Source of the DNA: Aquificota bacterium
GTDB taxonomy: Bacteria > Aquificota > Aquificia > Aquificales > Hydrogenothermaceae
Length of the DNA stretch: 32,081 nucleotides
Reading direction: 5' to 3'
Assembly (NCBI GenBank): GCA_013153235.1
Contig: JAADEU010000015.1
Span: 1-32,081, forward strand
The notes below the pieces were generated by a model. The model did not search any database. It saw nothing but the letters and a program-made list of their open reading frames with translations, and was not told where the DNA came from. The position numbers were made by a program, and so were the translations under genes. Below, piece by piece: positions 25,347 through 32,081 of this stretch. Numbering within the stretch: the first letter of the stretch is position 1; every line of letters begins with the position of its first letter.

Positions 25347-26237
25347 TTACCTTTTCCTTACAATCAGAACCGGAACAGGAGAGTTTTTAACAACCTTCAT
25401 TGCTATAGTTCCCAGGAAGAATCTCTTTATGTCCTTCCTCTGTCTTTTTCCCACAACGACCATATCAGGATTAAAGTCCTTGATTGCCTCCAGTATGGCA
25501 ACGGCCGGTTCTGCCTTTATTATTTCAAAATCGACTTTAATGCTGTCTTCCTTTTCTAATTTTTCTTTCAGCTCCTTCAGAAGTGAAATCTTCTTCTGGA
25601 ATACTGTTTCGTAAATGTGGGCGAAGTGGGCAAATCCTTCCTCTGTATCTGCGTGGATTATATCAATCTCGGCGCCTACTTTTTTTGCAATTTCCTTGGC
25701 CGTTTCAAGTGCTTCTATTGAGTTAGGCAGAAAGTCGTACCCCACCAGCAACTTTTTGATGTTATCTACAGACTTTCCTTTCACAACCAGAACAGAAGAA
25801 CGGGCTTTGTTTACGATTTTTTCTGCCTCATTGCCCAGAAGGATGCTTTCTGTCAGGGCATTTTTGTGGGCACCTATTACAACAAGGTCAAAATTTCCCT
25901 GTTCGCATATCTCAAGTATCTCTTCGGCTATATCCCCTGTTTTTACTATGTATGATGTTTTTATCCCTTCCCTTTCATTAATCTGGGATGCAATTTCCTC
26001 TAATTTTTTTCCCGCTTCTTCTGTTAGGCGTTCAACTGTCTCAACGATTTTTTTGAACTCTTCCGGGTCAACCAGAGGCTCAAGGTCATCAAGGGCCACA
26101 GGGAATATGGTGTTTTCGATAACATGTACCAGTTTAATCTCACTGTTAAATATCTTTGCTATGTATATGGCAGACTGGAGTATCTGGTCAGTAATGTCTG
26201 TAAAATCAACCCCAACCAGAATTTTTTTAAACTGCAT
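25347..26237 (-). CDS. tandem universal stress protein (two UspA domains)
   Basis: The product has 296 residues. I start it at ATG 26237-26235, MQFKKILVGVDFTD, because GGAGAG lies upstream and this is the usual Usp N-terminus. It has two Usp domains: residues 1 to about 148, and about 152 to 296 (IKKLLVGYDFLPNS). Each ends with an ATP-binding-type loop: VVIGAHKNALTESILLGNEA in the first and VVVGKRQRKDIKRFFLGTIA in the second. The first glycine-rich stretch departs from the G-x2-G-x9-G-S/T consensus, so nucleotide binding is uncertain. It lies between leuD (1-nt gap) and the TPR gene (5-nt gap), so it is co-transcribed with metabolic and envelope genes. Confidence 0.88.
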   Translation of the reverse strand: MQFKKILVGVDFTDITDQILQSAIYIAKIFNSEIKLVHVIENTIFPVALDDLEPLVDPEEFKKIVETVERLTEEAGKKLEEIASQINEREGIKTSYIVKTGDIAEEILEICEQGNFDLVVIGAHKNALTESILLGNEAEKIVNKARSSVLVVKGKSVDNIKKLLVGYDFLPNSIEALETAKEIAKKVGAEIDIIHADTEEGFAHFAHIYETVFQKKISLLKELKEKLEKEDSIKVDFEIIKAEPAVAILEAIKDFNPDMVVVGKRQRKDIKRFFLGTIAMKVVKNSPVPVLIVRKR

Positions 26238-26238
26238 A

Positions 26239-26736
26239 TCACTCTCCTGCCAGTCTGTCTTTTGCGTACTCCATAAGACCGCCGGCCTCAAAGACCTTTT
26301 TCAGACTTTCAGGCAGGGGTTTGAAGCTGTACTCTTTTCCTTTTGTTCTGTTGATGATTTTTCCTGCGTCCATATCTATCTCTATGATGTCCCCTTCATC
26401 CGCTTCCCTTGCTGCTTCCGGGGACTCAATAATAGGAAGACCCAGGTTTATTGCATTTCTGTAGAATATTCTGGCAAACGATTCGGCGATGATTGCCCCT
26501 ATTTTTGCACCTTTAAGTGCCAGTGGAGCATGTTCCCTTGAGGAACCACAGCCGAAATTTTTCCCTGCAACGATTATATCCCCGGGCTGTACCTTCTGGG
26601 GAAATTCAGGGTCGGCATCTTCCATAACGTGTTTTGCAAGCTCTTCAGGGTCTGTTGTAACCAGATATCTGGCAGGTATAATCTCATCTGTATTTATGTC
26701 GTCTCCAAACTTCCACACCTTTCCTTCTATTTTCAA
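26239..26736 (-). CDS. leuD: 3-isopropylmalate dehydratase small subunit
   Basis: LeuD pairs with LeuC to isomerise isopropylmalate in leucine synthesis. I start it at TTG 26736-26734, 8 nt after GGAGG; this gives MKIEGKVWKFGDDINTDEII and 165 residues, the length of the compact archaeal/Aquifex type. A longer reading to 26835 has no support and would span the promoter. GKNFGCGSSREHAP (58-71) and YRNAINLGLPI are signature motifs of the swivel domain. The large subunit is not in the window. The gene appears to lead the long minus-strand operon that ends at 21854. Confidence 0.93.
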   Translation of the reverse strand: MKIEGKVWKFGDDINTDEIIPARYLVTTDPEELAKHVMEDADPEFPQKVQPGDIIVAGKNFGCGSSREHAPLALKGAKIGAIIAESFARIFYRNAINLGLPIIESPEAAREADEGDIIEIDMDAGKIINRTKGKEYSFKPLPESLKKVFEAGGLMEYAKDRLAGE

Positions 26737-26779
26737 CAGAAAAACCTCCTGCTCAGTAGTTATTTGCGTTTTAATCCAA

Positions 26780-26788
26780 ATAATACCA
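26780..26788 (-). promoter_or_regulatory. extended -10 promoter of the leuD operon
   Basis: On the minus strand, TGG followed by TATTAT (26785-26780) is an extended -10 element. The best -35 candidate is CTTACA (26810-26805), at a long 19-bp spacing. The start of transcription would be near 26773, about 37 nt before the TTG start of leuD. Confidence 0.45.
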
Positions 26789-26845
26789 CAAAAGGAGTTT
26801 TCAATGTAAGATATTGATAACAAAGTCCAGAGCAAGGAGATGGGA

Positions 26846-27889
26846 ATGAAGGTTTATTTCTTTGGGGTTGAAGACTGGGAGAAACTCCACATAGAGAGAA
26901 AAATCAGGGAAAAACAGCTCCAGTGTGAGTTTTTCTTTTTTAAGGAAGCCCTTGATGAGACGACTGTGGACAGGGCGAAGGATGCGGATATTGTGAGTGT
27001 TTTTATATACTCTAAACTGACAAAAGAAGTGATTGATAAAATGCCCAATCTGAAGCTAATTATCACCCGTTCCTCAGGGTATGACCACATAGATGTTGAG
27101 TACGCCAGAAAAAAAGGGATAAAGGTAGCCTACATACCCGGGTACGGAAACAATACTGTGGCAGAGTACACATTTGCCCTGATACTCGCCCTTGCCAGAA
27201 AGTTCAAACCGATGATAGAGAATCTTACCCAGGGGATATTTACAAGGGAAGGTTTAATGGGAATAGACATAATGGGGAAGACCATCGGTATAGTTGGAAC
27301 AGGGAGGATAGGTTCCCACGTCGCAAGAATAGCCTACGGTTTTGGAATGAAGATACTTGCCTACGACAGGTCAAAAAACATGGAGCTTATAGAGAAATAC
27401 GGCGTTGAGTATGTAGGACTTGAGGAACTCCTTTCCCGTTCGGATGTTGTGACGGTTCACCTGCCTTACAACAGGGCAACCCATTTTCTGATAAACAGAT
27501 TCAATATCAAACTGATGAAACTGGATGCGATGCTGATAAACACATCAAGGGGTGAGGTTGTTGAGCTTGAGGCAATAGTGGAAGCCCTGAAGGAAGGGAG
27601 ACTTGCAGGTGGCGTCGGTCTGGACACCATAGAAACGGAAATTACCACAGAGGAGGAGCTCCTGAGGAAGACAGGGCTTACCACACTGAAACTCAAAAAG
27701 GCCGTCGAGGCAAAGTACCTCCTCAGCCAGGAAAATGTGATTGTCTCCCCACACCTCGCGTACTACACAAAGGATGCATCTGAAAGGATTCTGGATATGA
27801 CGGTGGACAACATACAGCAGTTTATCCAGACAGGTGAGCTTATCACACCTGTACCTGAACCAGATAAAAGAATGGAATTTTTGGAGTAA
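26846..27889 (+). CDS. NAD-dependent D-2-hydroxyacid dehydrogenase (D-lactate dehydrogenase-like)
   Basis: The enzyme reduces a 2-keto acid to the D-2-hydroxy acid, or the reverse. The catalytic triad is visible as R235 (NTSRGEVV), E263 (DTIE) and H303 (SPHLAYYT). The NAD site GTGRIGSH has G151, G153 and G156, with D174 favouring NAD over NADP. Length is 347. A roughly 25-residue insert between the Glu and His segments (about 267-297) resembles D-lactate dehydrogenase-like members. Two ATGs are possible; I chose 26846 because AAGGAG (26834-26839) abuts the first ATG at 26840 but sits 6 nt before the second. The substrate cannot be fixed from sequence. Confidence 0.85.
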   Translation: MKVYFFGVEDWEKLHIERKIREKQLQCEFFFFKEALDETTVDRAKDADIVSVFIYSKLTKEVIDKMPNLKLIITRSSGYDHIDVEYARKKGIKVAYIPGYGNNTVAEYTFALILALARKFKPMIENLTQGIFTREGLMGIDIMGKTIGIVGTGRIGSHVARIAYGFGMKILAYDRSKNMELIEKYGVEYVGLEELLSRSDVVTVHLPYNRATHFLINRFNIKLMKLDAMLINTSRGEVVELEAIVEALKEGRLAGGVGLDTIETEITTEEELLRKTGLTTLKLKKAVEAKYLLSQENVIVSPHLAYYTKDASERILDMTVDNIQQFIQTGELITPVPEPDKRMEFLE

Positions 27890-27890
27890 T

Positions 27891-27957
27891 AAACTGGTGA
27901 TGTAAACAGGTTCATGCAGACAGATACCAGTTTGTTAAAGGTAAACCGGCCTGTTTA
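27891..27957. other. interleaved inverted repeats in a convergent gap
   Basis: The 164-base gap between two convergent genes (27890-28053) has no open frame I can support and no clear T-tailed terminator. It contains two perfect 8-bp inverted repeats that interleave. AAACTGGT (27891-27898) pairs with ACCAGTTT (27926-27933), and TAAACAGG (27903-27910) with CCTGTTTA (27950-27957). The A-B-A'-B' order is a pseudoknot topology in RNA. A shorter repeat AATTGC/GCAATT lies at 27989-28017. The function is unknown. Confidence 0.4.
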
Positions 27958-28053
27958 AAACGAGAATAGTAGCTTTTGCAAAATCATCAATTGCTTATAA
28001 CAAGAGTTTCAGCAATTCTGTTAATCCGTTATGTTTTTTGCCTGTTTTGTAGA

Positions 28054-28746
28054 TTAAATGCTATAACTTTCGAGGATTGACCTCAGTATGTAAAGTCCAT
28101 CTTCGGTTCCCAGTATGCTTTCTGCTGCCCTTTCTGGATGGGGCATCAGTCCAAACACATTTTTGGATTCGTTGGTAATACCGGCGATATTTTTAATTGA
28201 ACCGTTGGGGTTTGAATCATCCGTTATATTTCCAAACTCGTCGCAGTATCTGAGGATTATCTGTCCGTTGTCCTCCATTTTTCTGAGTGTCTCTTCATCT
28301 ACAAAGTAATTACCGTCGTGATGGGCGATTGGTATCTTAAGAATCTGTCCCTCTTCACACTGGTTTGTAAATGGTGTGTCGCTGTTTTCAACCCTGAGGT
28401 ACTGGTGTTTACAGACAAACTTACCGTGTACATTTGGCATCAGAGCTCCGGGAAGTAGATGTGCTTCGGTGAGTATCTGGAAGCCGTTACAAATCCCTAT
28501 TACAAGACCGCCTTTTTCGGCAAATTCTTTTACAGCCCCTGTAAGGGGTGTATGGGCCGCAAGTGTTCCAGGCCTCAGGTAATCACCAAACGAAAATCCC
28601 CCTGGCAGTACAACACAGTCAAAACCATCCAGTTTTTCTGTCCGGTAATCTATCAGCTGAACTTCCTGATTAAGGACATCCCTCAGAACCCTGTATGTGT
28701 CGTAATCACAGTTTGACCCGGGATAGACAGCAACACCAAACCTCAA
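28054..28746 (-). CDS. purQ: phosphoribosylformylglycinamidine synthase subunit PurQ
   Basis: PurQ is the glutamine amidotransferase subunit that supplies ammonia to PurL in purine synthesis. The class I triad is visible as C86 (GICNGFQIL), H203 and E205 (MPHPERAAES). The opening GVAVYPGSNCDYD and LPGGFSFGDYLRPG are diagnostic. Length is 230. It follows purS by 2 nt, indicating the small-subunit type of FGAM synthase (PurL-PurQ-PurS). purL is not in the window. Confidence 0.96.
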   Translation of the reverse strand: MRFGVAVYPGSNCDYDTYRVLRDVLNQEVQLIDYRTEKLDGFDCVVLPGGFSFGDYLRPGTLAAHTPLTGAVKEFAEKGGLVIGICNGFQILTEAHLLPGALMPNVHGKFVCKHQYLRVENSDTPFTNQCEEGQILKIPIAHHDGNYFVDEETLRKMEDNGQIILRYCDEFGNITDDSNPNGSIKNIAGITNESKNVFGLMPHPERAAESILGTEDGLYILRSILESYSI

Positions 28747-28748
28747 TT

Positions 28749-28994
28749 CTAATCCTCCACAACTTCAAATTCGTAGTCTTCTATGATTTCGTTTACCAGT
28801 GCTTTTTTTGCCATTTCCTTTGCCCTTTCAATGGCCTTTTCCCTGTCTGTCTCCTCAACATAAACCTCTATGTATTTGCCGACCTTAACATCCCTGACCT
28901 CCGTAAAACCAAGGGACCTTAGATTCTCTGCAACTGCTCTTCCCTGTGGGTCAAGTACACCTTTCCTAGGCTTTATGAAGAACTTTACCAGCAT
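28749..28994 (-). CDS. purS: phosphoribosylformylglycinamidine synthase subunit PurS
   Basis: PurS is the small dimeric subunit bridging PurL and PurQ. It has 81 residues, the normal size, and the typical pattern: KPRKGVLDPQGRAVAENLRS, then a G-F-x-E-V-R-D-V-K-x-G-K-Y segment (GFTEVRDVKVGKYIEVYVE). The ATG has GAGAGGTG upstream. It is 2 nt from purQ and 40 nt from hldE1, all on one strand. Confidence 0.95.
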   Translation of the reverse strand: MLVKFFIKPRKGVLDPQGRAVAENLRSLGFTEVRDVKVGKYIEVYVEETDREKAIERAKEMAKKALVNEIIEDYEFEVVED

Positions 28995-29034
28995 TAAACA
29001 CCTCTCAGCGGTTGTTTATTTAAAAAATATGATA

Positions 29035-30003
29035 TCACATATACTCTCCACTAATAAGCTTATAGAGGGTATCTGGCTCCACGGTGGCTGTTCCTATCTC
29101 ACCGACCACATAACCTGCGGCATAATTGGCGAGGGAGGCTGCTTCTTCCCATGTTGCACCGGATATCCTGGCGAGTGTTAGAACGGCAATTACTGTATCC
29201 CCTGCACCTGTTACGTCGTACACTTTTCTCGCCCGTGCCGGAATTCTTGAGGGTGCATTATTTCCCTGAAACAGGGCCATTCCTTCAGCCCCAAGAGTTA
29301 TCAGAAGGGTATCTATCCCGAGCTTTTCCATAATCCTTCTGCCCACATCCTCAACAGGGGCGGTCCTTTCCATTTTGATACATTCGTAGGCCTCTTTTCT
29401 GTTAGGGGTCATTGTGGTAACGCCTCTGTAAAGGTGGAAATTTGAAGGTTTTGGGTCAACAAATACCGGTTTACCTGACTTTTTCAGAACCTCCATTATT
29501 CTTTCATTAATTACCCCTTTGCCGTAATCCGAGACAATAACCGCATCAGAATCTTTCAATGATTCATTAACCTTTTGTATAAGAACCCGGGAAACATAAT
29601 CAGAAAGTTTTTCTCTACTTTCTCTGTCTATTCTTAAAAGCTGCTGATTTACTGCGATAACCCTGGTTTTTTCTGTGGTTAGTCTATCTGTGTCCACCAC
29701 AGTTATGGGATTTATATTCCTTTCTTCCATCAGATTTTCGAGCAATTTACCGGCTTCATCATCTCCTATAACCCCGGCCATGTATACCGATGCTCCAAGA
29801 GCAGATATATTCCAGGCAACATTAGATGCACCTCCGGGATTTACCGTTTCTTTCTTTACCTCAACTACAGGGACAGGGGCCTCAGGTGAAATCCTTTCAA
29901 CCTCTCCCCACAAATATCTATCCAGTATAAGGTCTCCAATAACAAGTACTTTCTTTTCCCTGAATCTGTCTATTATTTCCTTAGCTCTTTCCTTATTTAT
30001 CAA
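29035..30003 (-). CDS. hldE1: D-glycero-beta-D-manno-heptose-7-phosphate kinase (HldE1/RfaE1)
   Basis: This PfkB-family kinase phosphorylates heptose-7-phosphate on the way to the ADP-heptose of the lipopolysaccharide inner core. GDLILDRYLWG (residues 23-33), ISPEAPVPVV (38-47), GGASNVAWNISALG and the catalytic DVTGAGDTV near 265 define it. Only the kinase domain is present; the adenylyltransferase half of E. coli HldE is missing and should be encoded elsewhere. I start it at TTG 30003-30001, behind AAAGGTGG, giving 322 residues. The longer GTG reading (30048) lacks a ribosome binding site, and its start codon falls within the likely promoter. It implies a heptose-containing LPS. Confidence 0.9.
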   Translation of the reverse strand: MINKERAKEIIDRFREKKVLVIGDLILDRYLWGEVERISPEAPVPVVEVKKETVNPGGASNVAWNISALGASVYMAGVIGDDEAGKLLENLMEERNINPITVVDTDRLTTEKTRVIAVNQQLLRIDRESREKLSDYVSRVLIQKVNESLKDSDAVIVSDYGKGVINERIMEVLKKSGKPVFVDPKPSNFHLYRGVTTMTPNRKEAYECIKMERTAPVEDVGRRIMEKLGIDTLLITLGAEGMALFQGNNAPSRIPARARKVYDVTGAGDTVIAVLTLARISGATWEEAASLANYAAGYVVGEIGTATVEPDTLYKLISGEYM

Positions 30004-30038
30004 CTTCCACCTTTGGTTTGAAATTTTTGTAAATAGTA

Positions 30039-30047
30039 ATTTTATCA
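30039..30047 (-). promoter_or_regulatory. extended -10 promoter of hldE1-purS-purQ
   Basis: On the minus strand, TGA followed by TAAAAT (30044-30039) forms an extended -10 element. The -35 region (TTTCTA) is weak. It would start transcription near 30032, about 29 nt before the TTG start, supporting that start choice. Confidence 0.4.
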
Positions 30048-30125
30048 CTGGAAAGGTGTGGTAGAAAATCTGATTTTGTATAGGACATTTTCTGTTTAAA
30101 AGTGGTGGTATTTAATGTATTGATG

Positions 30126-30154
30126 TTGACATTCCAGACAGGTTGTTATAAATT
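30126..30154 (+). promoter_or_regulatory. promoter of the small gene at 30211
   Basis: A perfect -35 box TTGACA (30126-30131) is followed by 17 bp and TAAATT (30149-30154), a 4-of-6 match. An alternative -10, TATAAA (30147-30152), would be at 15 bp. It suggests that the small gene downstream is transcribed. Confidence 0.5.
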
Positions 30155-30210
30155 TTATCAGCCAGCGGTGTCTACCCTGCTTTCATAAATTCCTTCAGGA
30201 GAGGAGGAAG

Positions 30211-30467
30211 ATGGAAGTGTGGGTAAGCATAGCCGGTGAAAAAAAGAACTCAGAAGATTCAAAAGGGAGCTGAGTAAAAACGGAAAAAACCTTATTGAAA
30301 CAGCCAGAAAAATCGCCCTGTGGTTCTACACCAGGGACCTGAGAAGGACAAACAGATGTATCAGACTCTACAGAAAGAAAGCTGACCCTGTCTCCACTTC
30401 AAAGGTTGAAAAGGCCAGAAAACTATTTGAAGAGGTCAGACCAAAAATAGAGGCCCTCTCCCAGTAG
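30211..30467 (+). CDS. small basic protein of unknown function, needing a -1 frameshift
   Basis: An ATG with a strong GAGAGGAGGAAG site opens a 20-codon frame that stops at 30271-30273. The -1 frame, which has no ATG, GTG or TTG of its own, continues as ELRRFKRELSKNGKN to TAG at 30465-30467. The two join at AAAAAAG (30240-30246), placed in frame as A-AAA-AAG, the classic slippery heptamer. The joined product would be about 85 residues, Lys/Arg-rich and helical, with ALWFYTRDLRRTNRC in the middle. I do not recognise the family. It could equally be a decayed gene or contain a one-base sequence error in the A7 tract. Its last 100 nt overlap the convergent CPBP gene. Confidence 0.5.
30240..30275 (+). 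other. candidate -1 ribosomal frameshift signal
   Basis: The heptamer A-AAA-AAG (30240-30246) sits in the correct phase for tandem slippage. One nt downstream, ACTCAG (30248-30253) can pair with CTGAGT (30270-30275) across a 16-nt loop. The 6-bp stem is modest and closer than the usual 5-9 nt, and no clear internal Shine-Dalgarno stimulator lies about 10 nt upstream. The zero-frame stop overlaps the 3' arm of the stem. Confidence 0.4.
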
Positions 30468-30958
30468 AGGGTCTCCCGGAAAAAAATATTTGAAAAATAA
30501 TGGAAAATCGCCGGAGTCCAGACATTTTTAAAGCGGTAATACAGAAATCCAAAAATCAACGACGGTATAAAAACCAGCAGTGAAAGCAAACCTGCCTCCA
30601 GTATTAAATGTGGAATGGTAAAAAGTATTGAACTGAATATAATTCCCCTGACAGCCCCCCATCTTACGGTCATGATGTTCTGTAGATAAGCCCTGAAAAA
30701 TATTTCCTCAGAAAGGGCAGTCAGGAAAGTTTCCGGATTCCAGAAGGATGATACAAAAGGAAAGTAAACTGCAGAAAAGAGTAACCCCCAGAAAATACCT
30801 TTCCAGTTGGGAAAATCCGGACGGGTATACTCAGGAAAAATAAGTGGAAACAGTAAAACAGTATAAACACCATAAATGGCTTCAGGTATATGAATTGAGA
30901 GAAAAACAAAAAATAATAAGCCTGAATACATTATGAAGTGAATCATTGACATTAACAT
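30368..30958 (-). CDS. CPBP-family intramembrane metalloprotease
   Basis: CPBP (CAAX protease and bacteriocin-processing, Abi) proteins are intramembrane proteases. The conserved motifs are present: E84-E85 with R89 (LSEEIFFRAYLQ), H117 (FTIPHL), and H153 with N157 (IFHYFSN). The protein is hydrophobic, with about six helices in 196 residues. Its start is uncertain: several ATGs lie close together (30958, 30952, 30946) and none has a clear ribosome binding site. The last 39 residues, after HYFSN, are less hydrophobic than expected and run through the antisense of the small gene at 30211-30467. The substrate is unknown. Confidence 0.8.
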   Translation of the reverse strand: MLMSMIHFIMYSGLLFFVFLSIHIPEAIYGVYTVLLFPLIFPEYTRPDFPNWKGIFWGLLFSAVYFPFVSSFWNPETFLTALSEEIFFRAYLQNIMTVRWGAVRGIIFSSILFTIPHLILEAGLLSLLVFIPSLIFGFLYYRFKNVWTPAIFHYFSNIFFRETLYWERASIFGLTSSNSFLAFSTFEVETGSAFFL

Positions 30959-30976
30959 ACAACAGGAAATATCCTG
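30946..30976 (+). promoter_or_regulatory. promoter with palindrome before the subtilase gene
   Basis: TTGACA (30946-30951), an 18-bp spacer and TATCCT (30970-30975) could drive the protease gene. The -10 lies inside an inverted repeat CAGGA-AATA-TCCTG (30963-30976), which could be an operator. The -35 box overlaps the alternative ATG codons of the divergent CPBP gene. Confidence 0.35.
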
Positions 30977-31008
30977 ATATCAAAAATAATTATAAGGGGT
31001 CTGTAACC

Positions 31009-32081
31009 TTGAATTTTTTAATTCTTTTTCTTCTCATTATCATCCCCTTTTTTTCCCATGGAGATGAACAGACTGATGAGGTCATAGTATTTACCAGAGA
31101 CGGTAAAACGGTAATATCCGGATTATCCATAGTAAAAGAAAACAGAAACAGAGCAGTTGTTAAGGTTCCCTCCGGAAAAAAAATCAGAGAGTATATCAGG
31201 GAACTATCAACCAATCCAGATATTCTGTACGCAGTTCCAAACTACAGGATAAAAGCACTGCTTGTTCCAGACGACCCCCTGTACCAGTACCAGTGGTATC
31301 TGAAAAAAATAAACATGGAAGGTGCCTGGGATATATCCACAGGTTCACAGACCGTTTATGTTGCCGTTATAGATTCGGGGGTGGATTATAATCATCCTGA
31401 CATAAAAAACAACCTCTGGATTAACCAGGATGAAACCACCGGAACGGACAACAATGCCAACGGCCTTGATGATGGATGTGAGGACGGCACAGACAATGAC
31501 GGCAACGGGTATATCGACGACTGTTATGGATTTAACGCTGTTACAGGTAGGGGTAGTGCCTTTGACGATTATGGTCATGGAACCCATGTTGCAGGTATTA
31601 TAGGTGCACAGGGAAATAATGCAACGGGAATAGCAGGGATAAACTGGGATGTAAAAATAATACCTTGTAAATTTCTGGACAGCAGTGGTTATGGAGAACT
31701 TAACGACCTTCTGACATGTCTGAATTACCTGAAGGATATTGAAGCAGACAAGAAAATTCAAATCCATGTGATAAACGGAAGTTATGGTTACACAGCTTCC
31801 ACAGAAGACCTGACCGTTGACTGTAACACCCAACCAGGTACGGAAAAATGTCTGATACAGTCGTTTAACGGGGTTTTTGTGGCAGCTGCAGGTAACGGGG
31901 GAATAGATTTTACAGGTGACAGCAATGATAATCAGGTGTTTCTACCTTGTAACTACTCTACAGTAAACAGTAATACCATATGTGTAGGTGCAACAGACCA
32001 GGCAGACAATAAATCATCCTACTCAAACTACGGATTTAAAACCGTAAATATTTTTGCCCCTGGAGGCTCAGCCCAGACTCC
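31009..32081 (+). CDS. secreted subtilisin-like (S8) serine protease, 3' end missing
   Basis: The reading frame starts at TTG 31009, 9 nt after AAGGGG, and is open to the window edge (357 codons). Residues 1-18 are a signal peptide (LILFLLIIIPFFSHG). A propeptide-like segment covers about 22-85. The catalytic Asp is D122 (VAVIDSGVDYNHPD) and the catalytic His is H190 (DYGHGTHVAGIIGA). An oxyanion-type Asn appears in FVAAAGNGG. The Ser motif (GTSMA) lies beyond the window. An Asp-rich stretch, TDNDGNGYIDDCYGFN, resembles the calcium-binding type insert of many thermophile subtilases. Eight cysteines are visible (first C157 and C172), suggesting disulfides. Total length and C-terminal domains are unknown. 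Confidence 0.88.
   Translation, partial: MNFLILFLLIIIPFFSHGDEQTDEVIVFTRDGKTVISGLSIVKENRNRAVVKVPSGKKIREYIRELSTNPDILYAVPNYRIKALLVPDDPLYQYQWYLKKINMEGAWDISTGSQTVYVAVIDSGVDYNHPDIKNNLWINQDETTGTDNNANGLDDGCEDGTDNDGNGYIDDCYGFNAVTGRGSAFDDYGHGTHVAGIIGAQGNNATGIAGINWDVKIIPCKFLDSSGYGELNDLLTCLNYLKDIEADKKIQIHVINGSYGYTASTEDLTVDCNTQPGTEKCLIQSFNGVFVAAAGNGGIDFTGDSNDNQVFLPCNYSTVNSNTICVGATDQADNKSSYSNYGFKTVNIFAPGGSAQT

Noticed and set aside
25615..26541. 308-codon plus-strand frame
   Set aside because: It is antisense to the universal stress protein and leuD genes, whose products are recognisable; composition is that of a shadow frame.
1..32081. CRISPR arrays, tRNA or rRNA genes, insertion sequences, prophage
   Set aside because: No regularly spaced repeats, cloverleaf sequences, transposase with terminal repeats or phage genes were recognised on reading; a tRNA or repeat search program would be the decisive check.

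Overview
The window looks like chromosomal DNA from a thermophilic, Gram-negative, deep-branching bacterium, most plausibly Aquificota (Hydrogenothermaceae, Persephonella-like). This is inferred from the sequence: moderately AT-rich, Lys/Glu-rich proteins, very tight packing with 1-26 nt gene overlaps, frequent TTG starts, outer-membrane functions (heptose kinase HldE1, CpoB/YbgF, a LolB-like lipoprotein, a beta-barrel protein) and menaquinone synthesis by the futalosine route (MqnC). No database search was possible, so the genus is a guess. I see no insertion sequence, prophage, CRISPR array, tRNA or rRNA. Most of the window is core genome, with a more accessory right end beyond about 30,050.

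Layout. 1-180 (-): 5' part of a DUF5335 gene. 274-4397 (+): mutL and glnD, overlapping by ATGA. 4492-6580 (+): a sigma70 promoter, groES, groEL and a terminator. 6711-8460 (+): a sigma54-type promoter, glnB (PII) and amtB. 8536-9631 (+): an outer-membrane beta-barrel gene and a hairpin. 9642-11315 (+): comEC without its beta-lactamase domain. 11300-11581 (-): a small two-helix membrane protein. 11682-12791 (+): mqnC. 12778-14962 (-): cpoB, uppS, cdsA. 15046-21853 (+): a zinc-domain diguanylate cyclase, rimO, mtnA, yvcK, nadB, infC. 21854-26736 (-): leuD, a tandem universal stress protein, a TPR lipoprotein, a LolB-like lipoprotein, trpF and a CDP-alcohol phosphotransferase, probably one operon. 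26846-27889 (+): a D-2-hydroxyacid dehydrogenase. 28054-30003 (-): hldE1, purS, purQ. 30211-30467 (+): an unidentified small gene with a slippery heptamer. 30368-30958 (-): a CPBP membrane protease. 31009 to the end (+): a secreted subtilisin-like protease, cut by the window edge.

How genes work together. GlnD, PII (with Tyr51) and AmtB form a nitrogen-sensing set, and the glnB promoter has the sigma54 layout expected for nitrogen control. CpoB, UppS and CdsA link envelope constriction, the undecaprenyl carrier and phospholipid precursors. The TPR lipoprotein and LolB-like pair resembles the TPR-lolB neighbourhood of Proteobacteria.

The points most worth a second look are the candidate -1 frameshift gene at 30211-30467, the CZB-GGDEF zinc-sensing cyclase, infC starting at AUU and cut off from rpmI-rplT, the LolB-like lipoprotein, the sigma54 promoter, and several overlapping divergent promoters. 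Nothing here is clearly a new multi-gene system.
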